64,000 nt of DNA from assembly GCF_014193845.1 (NCBI RefSeq), contig NZ_JACHZX010000005.1, positions 124,001 to 188,000 of the forward strand, read 5' to 3'. The translations under genes and the position numbers were made by a program. Below the pieces are notes generated by a model. It saw only the letters and a list, made by a program, of their open reading frames with translations. It was not told the origin of the DNA and made no database searches. Source of the stretch: Sphingomonas sp. BK345. GTDB lineage: Bacteria > Pseudomonadota > Alphaproteobacteria > Sphingomonadales > Sphingomonadaceae. Of the stretch, positions 59,468 to 64,000 are shown piece by piece (the first letter of the stretch is position 1; each line of letters opens with the position of its first letter).

Positions 59468-61803
59468 GCATCGTCGACACGGTCAAGCAGGGCGCGCAGG
59501 GCCTGGTGCAGGGCGCGATGACCAAGCTGGTCCCGCTCGCGCCCGACAGCTGGATCCCCGGCGGCGTGCCCGACCCGCTGATCCAGCACAAGCACGGGCT
59601 GATCGGCACGGCGGTGTCGCGGCTCGACGGGCCGCTCAAGGTGAAGGGCGCGGCGCCGTTCGCGGCGGAGTTCCGCTTCGACGACATGGCCTATTGCGCG
59701 CTGGTCTACGCCACGATCCCGCGCGGGCGGATCACCGTGATCGACGCCGCCGCGGCCGAGGCGGCGCCCGGCGTGGTGCTGGTGATGTCGCACCTCAACG
59801 CGCCGCGGATGAACAAGCCGCCCGCGTTCGGTTCCTCTCCGCACGGCGTCGGCCCCGCCGACCTGACGATCTTCCAGGACGATCGCGTCCACTGGAACGG
59901 CCAGCCGATCGTCGCGGTGCTGGCGGAGACGCAGGAGCAGGCCGACCATGCCGCCGCGCTGGTCGAGGTCGCCTACGCCGCCGAGTCCTCGACCACCTCG
60001 CTGGAAGGCGCCAAGGCCAACGGCATCGCACAGGGCCTGTTCATGGGCCAGCCTTTGCTCAACGAGATCGGCGACGCCGAGGGTGCGCTGGCCAAGGCCG
60101 CGGTCAGGGTCGACGCGGTCTATCGCACGCCGCGGCACAACCATAACCCGATCGAGCCCCACGCCGCGACGATCGCCTGGGTCGGCGACGAACTGGTGAT
60201 CCACGACGCCAGCCAGATGGTCACGCAGCAGGCGCAGACGCTGGGCGAGGTGTTCGACCTCACCCCCGAGCAGGTGCGGCTGACCTCGCCCTATGTCGGT
60301 GGCGGTTTCGGCAGCAAGGGGCTGTGGGACCATCAGGTGATCGGCGCCGCCGCGGCGAAACTGTCGGGGCGACCGGTGCGGATCGCGCTGTCGCGCGAGG
60401 GCGTGTACCGCGTCGTCGGCGGGCGGACGCTGACCGAGCAGCGCGTGGCGATCGGCGCCAGCGCCGACGGCAAATTCGAGGCGCTGATCCACACCGGTCT
60501 GTCGGTGATGTCGCCGCACAACAACATGCCCGAGCCGTTCATCCTCGGCACCCGCGCGGGCTATGCCTGCCCCAACATCCGGCTGCAGGTGGAGGTGACG
60601 CAGATGAACATGCTCGCCAACACCTTCATGCGCGCGCCGGGCGAGGCGGTCGGCACCTTCGCGCTCGAGTCGGCGATCGACGAGCTCGCGGTGGCGCTGG
60701 GGATCGACCCGGTCGAGCTGCGCTTGCTCAACGAGCCCGACAAGGACCCCACCACCGGGTTGCCCTTCTCGTCGCGCCACATCGACACGGCGTGGCGCGA
60801 CGGCGCGGCGCGCTTCGGCTGGTCGGACCGCGGCGCGCCGGGCGCGCGGCGCGAGGGCGAGTGGCTGGTCGGCACCGGCTGCGCCACCGGCACCTATCCC
60901 TATTATCGTATGCCCGGCGCCGAGGCGCGGATCACGCTCCGCCGCGACGGCGACGGGGTTAGCGCATTGGTCGAGGTCGCGGCGGCGGAGATGGGGATGG
61001 GCACCTCCACCACCACCGCGATCGTCGCCGCCGAGCGGCTCGGCCTGCCGCTCGACCGGGTCGAGGTCGCCTACGGCGACTCCGCCATCCCTGGCGCGAT
61101 CATGGCGGGGGGGTCGCAGCAGACCGCCGCGATCGGCGCGGCGGTGATCGCCGCGCACAACGCGCTGGTGGCCGAGCTGCTGACGCTGGCGGGGAACGAC
61201 TCGCCGCTCGCCGGGCTCGCGGCGAGCGAGGTCGGCAGCGAGGACGGCGGGCTGGCCAAGCTGGACGACGTTGCGCGGCGCGAGAGCTACGCCTCGATTC
61301 TGGCGCGCGCGCAGCGGGACGAGGTGACCGTCATCAAGGCCGGTTCGCCGCCGCTGGAGCTCATGCACTGGTCGATGCACTCGCACAGCGCCTTGTTCTG
61401 CGAGGTAAAGGTCAATGCGGTGACGGGCGAGACGCGGGTCAGCCGCTTCCTCGGCGCGTTCGACTGCGGGCGCATCCTCAACGCCAAGACCGCCGCCAGC
61501 CAGTTCCGCGGCGGCATCATCATGGGGCTGGGCCTCGCGCTGATGGAGGAGACCCAGTTCGACGAGCGCAACGGCCGGATCATGAATCCCAGCCTCGCCG
61601 AATATCACCTGCCGGTGCACCTCGACGTGCCCGAGATCGATGTGATCTGGACCGATATCCCCGACCCGCACACGCCGATGGGCGCGCACGGCGTCGGCGA
61701 GATCGGCATCACCGGCGTGGGCGCGGCGGTGGCCAACGCGATCTACAACGCCACCGGCCGGCGCGTGCGCGACCTGCCGATCACGCTGGACAAATTGCTA
61801 TAG
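59464..61803 (+). CDS. Molybdenum hydroxylase catalytic subunit (PaoC-like)
   Basis: A 779-residue molybdopterin-cytosine dinucleotide subunit. Aldehyde oxidase-type domain at residues 40-150 (DGPLKVKGAAPFAAEFRFDD). Cofactor-binding parts include GGGFGSKGLWDHQV, MRAPGEAVGTFALESAIDELA, GSQQTAAIGAAV, and the catalytic Glu in HGVGEIGITGVGAAVANAI. ATG overlaps the FAD subunit stop. The likely reaction is oxidation of aromatic or other aldehydes to acids. The usual insertion chaperone (PaoD/XdhC) is not in the window. Confidence 0.94.
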   Translation: MSIVDTVKQGAQGLVQGAMTKLVPLAPDSWIPGGVPDPLIQHKHGLIGTAVSRLDGPLKVKGAAPFAAEFRFDDMAYCALVYATIPRGRITVIDAAAAEAAPGVVLVMSHLNAPRMNKPPAFGSSPHGVGPADLTIFQDDRVHWNGQPIVAVLAETQEQADHAAALVEVAYAAESSTTSLEGAKANGIAQGLFMGQPLLNEIGDAEGALAKAAVRVDAVYRTPRHNHNPIEPHAATIAWVGDELVIHDASQMVTQQAQTLGEVFDLTPEQVRLTSPYVGGGFGSKGLWDHQVIGAAAAKLSGRPVRIALSREGVYRVVGGRTLTEQRVAIGASADGKFEALIHTGLSVMSPHNNMPEPFILGTRAGYACPNIRLQVEVTQMNMLANTFMRAPGEAVGTFALESAIDELAVALGIDPVELRLLNEPDKDPTTGLPFSSRHIDTAWRDGAARFGWSDRGAPGARREGEWLVGTGCATGTYPYYRMPGAEARITLRRDGDGVSALVEVAAAEMGMGTSTTTAIVAAERLGLPLDRVEVAYGDSAIPGAIMAGGSQQTAAIGAAVIAAHNALVAELLTLAGNDSPLAGLAASEVGSEDGGLAKLDDVARRESYASILARAQRDEVTVIKAGSPPLELMHWSMHSHSALFCEVKVNAVTGETRVSRFLGAFDCGRILNAKTAASQFRGGIIMGLGLALMEETQFDERNGRIMNPSLAEYHLPVHLDVPEIDVIWTDIPDPHTPMGAHGVGEIGITGVGAAVANAIYNATGRRVRDLPITLDKLL

Positions 61804-61871
61804 CGCGGCGGTGGGGAAAGCGCGCGACGGCCAGTCCGGCGCGGCGTCCGCGCTCCGCCTTCTGGCGCGGC

Positions 61872-62561
61872 GTGCGGGTGAGTCTGGTCAGCTCGGCGTT
61901 CGTCTGCGCGGCGGTGGCCGCGGCGGGCTACTTCGATCGTAACGCGGTGCACGTCTACCCGGCGGCGCCGCCGGTGCGCGACGTCGCGGTGGTCAACCTC
62001 TCGGGCGACATGGGGCTGCGCTTCCTGCTCGGCGCCTCCACCTCGCGCGGGCTGACCGAGCATCATATCGGCGTGGTCGGCATCTCGTCGCCGGTCTACT
62101 TCCGCCGACGCCGCACCCGCGCCGAGGTGGACGCCTTCATCGCCGACGCGGTGCGCACGGCATTGGCGCGCACGGGCGCGCGGCGGCTGGTGGTGATGGG
62201 CCAGTCCTATGGCGCGGACATCGTCCAGATCGGGATGGCGCACCTGCCGGCCGAGCTGCGCGCGCGTGTGGCGGGGATCATCCTCGTGCTACCCGGCGAC
62301 GCCGTCTTCTACCGCGCCGACCCGACTGGCTGGGCCTATCACGGCACGCCCGACAGCGTCGCGGTGACGACCGCGCGCACGCTGACCTGGACGCCGCTGA
62401 CCTGCATCTACGGCGCCGAGGAGGACGACAGCCTGTGCCCGCTGCTCGACCTGCCAAATCTGCGCAAGGTGGCAATGCCGGGCGGGCACAACATCAATCA
62501 CGACGCCCAGGGGCTGCTGCGCCACGTGTTGGCGGCGGTGGGGCGGGCGGACCGGCCTTGA
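61872..62561 (+). CDS. VirJ/AcvB-like alpha/beta hydrolase, exported
   Basis: A 229-residue protein with an N-terminal hydrophobic signal (VSSAFVCAAVAAAGY). NLSGDMGLR and the nucleophile elbow MGQSYGADIVQIGMA point to the AcvB/VirJ family, some of which act on lysyl-phosphatidylglycerol or help effector export. A His in GGHNINHDAQG completes a likely triad. The start is taken as the GTG at 61872; 61878 is possible. Sixty-eight bases after the PaoC-like gene; co-transcription possible. Confidence 0.8.
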   Translation: MRVSLVSSAFVCAAVAAAGYFDRNAVHVYPAAPPVRDVAVVNLSGDMGLRFLLGASTSRGLTEHHIGVVGISSPVYFRRRRTRAEVDAFIADAVRTALARTGARRLVVMGQSYGADIVQIGMAHLPAELRARVAGIILVLPGDAVFYRADPTGWAYHGTPDSVAVTTARTLTWTPLTCIYGAEEDDSLCPLLDLPNLRKVAMPGGHNINHDAQGLLRHVLAAVGRADRP

Positions 62562-62587
62562 CGGTGGCGCACGCGCGAGGCTGCGCA

Positions 62588-62728
62588 ATCCTCCCCGGTA
62601 CGGGGAGGGGGACCGCCCGGCGCAGCCGCGTGGTGGAGGGGGGGGCAAACGGACCGGCTCGCTCGCGGAAAGCCCCCTCCGTCAGCGCAGACGCGCTGCC
62701 ACCTCCCCGCCAGCGGGGAGGATTTGCG
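62588..62728. repeat. Paired inverted repeat (family D)
   Basis: Arm one 62588-62645 (cctccccggtacggggaggg...) faces arm two 62665-62728 (agccccctccgtcagcgcag... to gcggggaggatt). Fills the gap between the VirJ-like gene and the end of the efflux gene. Third copy in the window. Confidence 0.85.
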
Positions 62729-62732
62729 AGGG

Positions 62733-64000
62733 CTACACCTCCCAGCCGCCGCCCAGCGCGAGGAACAGCTGGACCTGGTCCGCCGCGAGCCGGCTGTCCG
62801 CCGCGGCGAGCGTCTGCTCGGTGCCGATCAGCGTGCGCTGCGCGTCGAGCACCGGCAGGAAGCCGGTCCGCCCCGCGGTGAACAGCCGCTCCGAGTCGCT
62901 CGCCGCCCGCGCCGCCTGCCCGCGCGCCTGCGCCAGCGCGGCGCGGCGGTCGAGATCGCGCGCGTAGACGGTCAGCGCGGTCTCGGTCTCGCGCAACGCG
63001 CCGAGCACGACGCCGTCGAAGCTGGCCACCGCGGCGTCGGTCTCGGCCTGCGCGCCAGCGATCCGCGCGCGCACGCGGCGGCGGTTGGGGAACTCCCAGC
63101 TGATCAGCGGACCGAGCGAGAACTTATACGTGTCGCTCGTGAAGGCGTTGCGCAGCAGCCCGACCGAACCGGCGGAGGCGCCGAGTGTCACGCGCGGGTA
63201 GAGCGCCGCTTCCGCCACGCCGATCCGCGCGGTCGCGGCGTGGAGCAGCAGCTCGGCGCGGCGCACGTCAGGGCGGCGGCGCAGCAGCGCGGCGCCGTCG
63301 CCGATCGGGATCGCGCGGTCGAGCCGGGGCTCGAGCGCGCAGGCGGCGACGTCGCGGTCGAACTCGGCGGGAGGCCGGCCGGTGAGCGTCGCCAGCCGGA
63401 ACAGCGCCACCTGCCGAGCCGCGAGCAGCGTCGGCAGCGTCGCGCGGACCTGCTCCTCCTGCGCGCGCGACCGCGTCGCGTCGAGCGAGATGCCGCGCCC
63501 GGCGCGCACCAGCCGCTGCGTCAGCGCGGTGGTGCGCTGCTGTAGTGCCAGCGCGCGCTGCGCCACGCCGATCTCGCGCCCGGCGGCGCAGGCGTCGACA
63601 TAGGCGCGAGTCGTGTCCGCCACGACCGTGACCCTCACCGCGTCATAGGCGGCCCGCATCGCCGCGACATCGGCGGTCGAGGCCTCGACCGCGCGGCGCA
63701 CCTGCCCGGCGAGGTCGAGCTGGTAGGAGACGCCGACCCGACCCGAATAGACCGGGGCGGAGGGGAGCGCCGCGCCGGGCAACAGCTCCTCCTCCGCCGA
63801 GCGCTGCGCGTAGCCCGGGGCGACCTCGACCTGCGCCTGCGGCGTGCGGTCGGTCTCGGCGAGGTCGAGGGCGGCGCGCGCGCGCGCGATATTGGCGTCG
63901 GCGACGCGCAGGTCGGTGTTGTGCGCGATCGCCGCGGTGACGAGCCGGTCGAGCAGCGGGTCCTGGTACAGCCGCCACCAATGGTCGGGCAGCGGCGCCG
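62733..64000 (-). CDS. Efflux outer-membrane factor, NodT/TolC family (partial)
   Basis: Runs off the right edge, so the N-terminus, with the expected lipobox, is missing. Visible are about 422 codons: WWRLYQDPLLDRLVTAAIAHN, then NIARARAALDLAET. Next is VSYQLDLAGQVRRAVEAS, the conserved barrel-strand motif of the first repeat. RPDVRRAELLLHAATARIGVAEAALYPRV opens the second repeat, and SWEFPNRRRVRARIAGAQAE belongs to it. A TTG at 63782 is not a real start because the frame continues. Works with an RND pump whose genes should lie to the right of the window. Confidence 0.9.
   Translation of the reverse strand, partial: APLPDHWWRLYQDPLLDRLVTAAIAHNTDLRVADANIARARAALDLAETDRTPQAQVEVAPGYAQRSAEEELLPGAALPSAPVYSGRVGVSYQLDLAGQVRRAVEASTADVAAMRAAYDAVRVTVVADTTRAYVDACAAGREIGVAQRALALQQRTTALTQRLVRAGRGISLDATRSRAQEEQVRATLPTLLAARQVALFRLATLTGRPPAEFDRDVAACALEPRLDRAIPIGDGAALLRRRPDVRRAELLLHAATARIGVAEAALYPRVTLGASAGSVGLLRNAFTSDTYKFSLGPLISWEFPNRRRVRARIAGAQAETDAAVASFDGVVLGALRETETALTVYARDLDRRAALAQARGQAARAASDSERLFTAGRTGFLPVLDAQRTLIGTEQTLAAADSRLAADQVQLFLALGGGWEV

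Overview
The window is one contiguous piece of a GC-rich (clearly above 65% by eye) alphaproteobacterial chromosome, most likely a Sphingomonas or close relative. Pointers are the ddl-ftsQ-ftsA-ftsZ order, a PEP-CTERM protein of the PEPxxWA type (22158-22718), many GTG starts with 4-base stop/start overlaps, and paired inverted repeats around operon ends. I see no phage, IS element, CRISPR array, plasmid or replication gene.

Layout. 1-7187 is housekeeping: ddl, ftsQ, ftsA, ftsZ, dapB, nth, a small secreted protein and tRNA-Arg(CCG). 7201-13540 has a molybdenum oxidoreductase, a UDG-like glycosylase, a Gfo/Idh/MocA oxidoreductase-SDR-GH15 operon, and rplJ-rplL. 13941-24972 is mixed: a PhoX-type phosphatase, LysR and BASS transporter, pirin, phenylalanine hydroxylase, the PEP-CTERM protein, a sirtuin, a frameshifted methyltransferase gene and small membrane proteins. 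24868-28385 is a two-gene unit of a KaiC-like double-RecA ATPase and a hybrid histidine kinase.

28642-41302 is an L-fucose utilisation locus. Seven overlapping or nearly touching genes on the minus strand encode an SGNH hydrolase, a GH29 fucosidase, FucP, a cog3618 fuconolactonase, an AKR fucose dehydrogenase, an SDR (probable 2-keto-3-deoxyfuconate dehydrogenase) and a mutarotase. FucD, an IclR regulator and a GH31 enzyme lie further downstream. The usual last enzyme, an FAH-type diketo-acid hydrolase, is not in the window. A beta-keto-acid cleavage enzyme (BKACE, DUF849) sits inside the locus on the opposite strand, and I propose it as a candidate for the last step or a side branch.

44038-50500 looks like a 5-oxoproline unit: a fused ATP-dependent 5-oxoprolinase followed by membrane proteins DUF969 and DUF979 and by DUF2891. 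50586-57764 holds a TIM-barrel isomerase, GtrA with an acyltransferase, a PQQ-type sugar dehydrogenase, a GST, a WYL regulator and a glutamine amidotransferase. 57975-61803 is a three-subunit molybdenum hydroxylase of the PaoABC type, followed by a VirJ-like hydrolase and a NodT-family efflux outer-membrane protein that runs off the right edge.

Gaps over 300 bases are 4967-5286, 17527-17904, 41303-41806, 46580-46939 and 55188-55652, all holding mainly paired inverted repeats, and 13541-13940, which holds the rplJ leader and a divergent promoter region. Most start codons were moved inward from the longest open frame, using ribosome binding sites, overlaps with the preceding gene and family starts.
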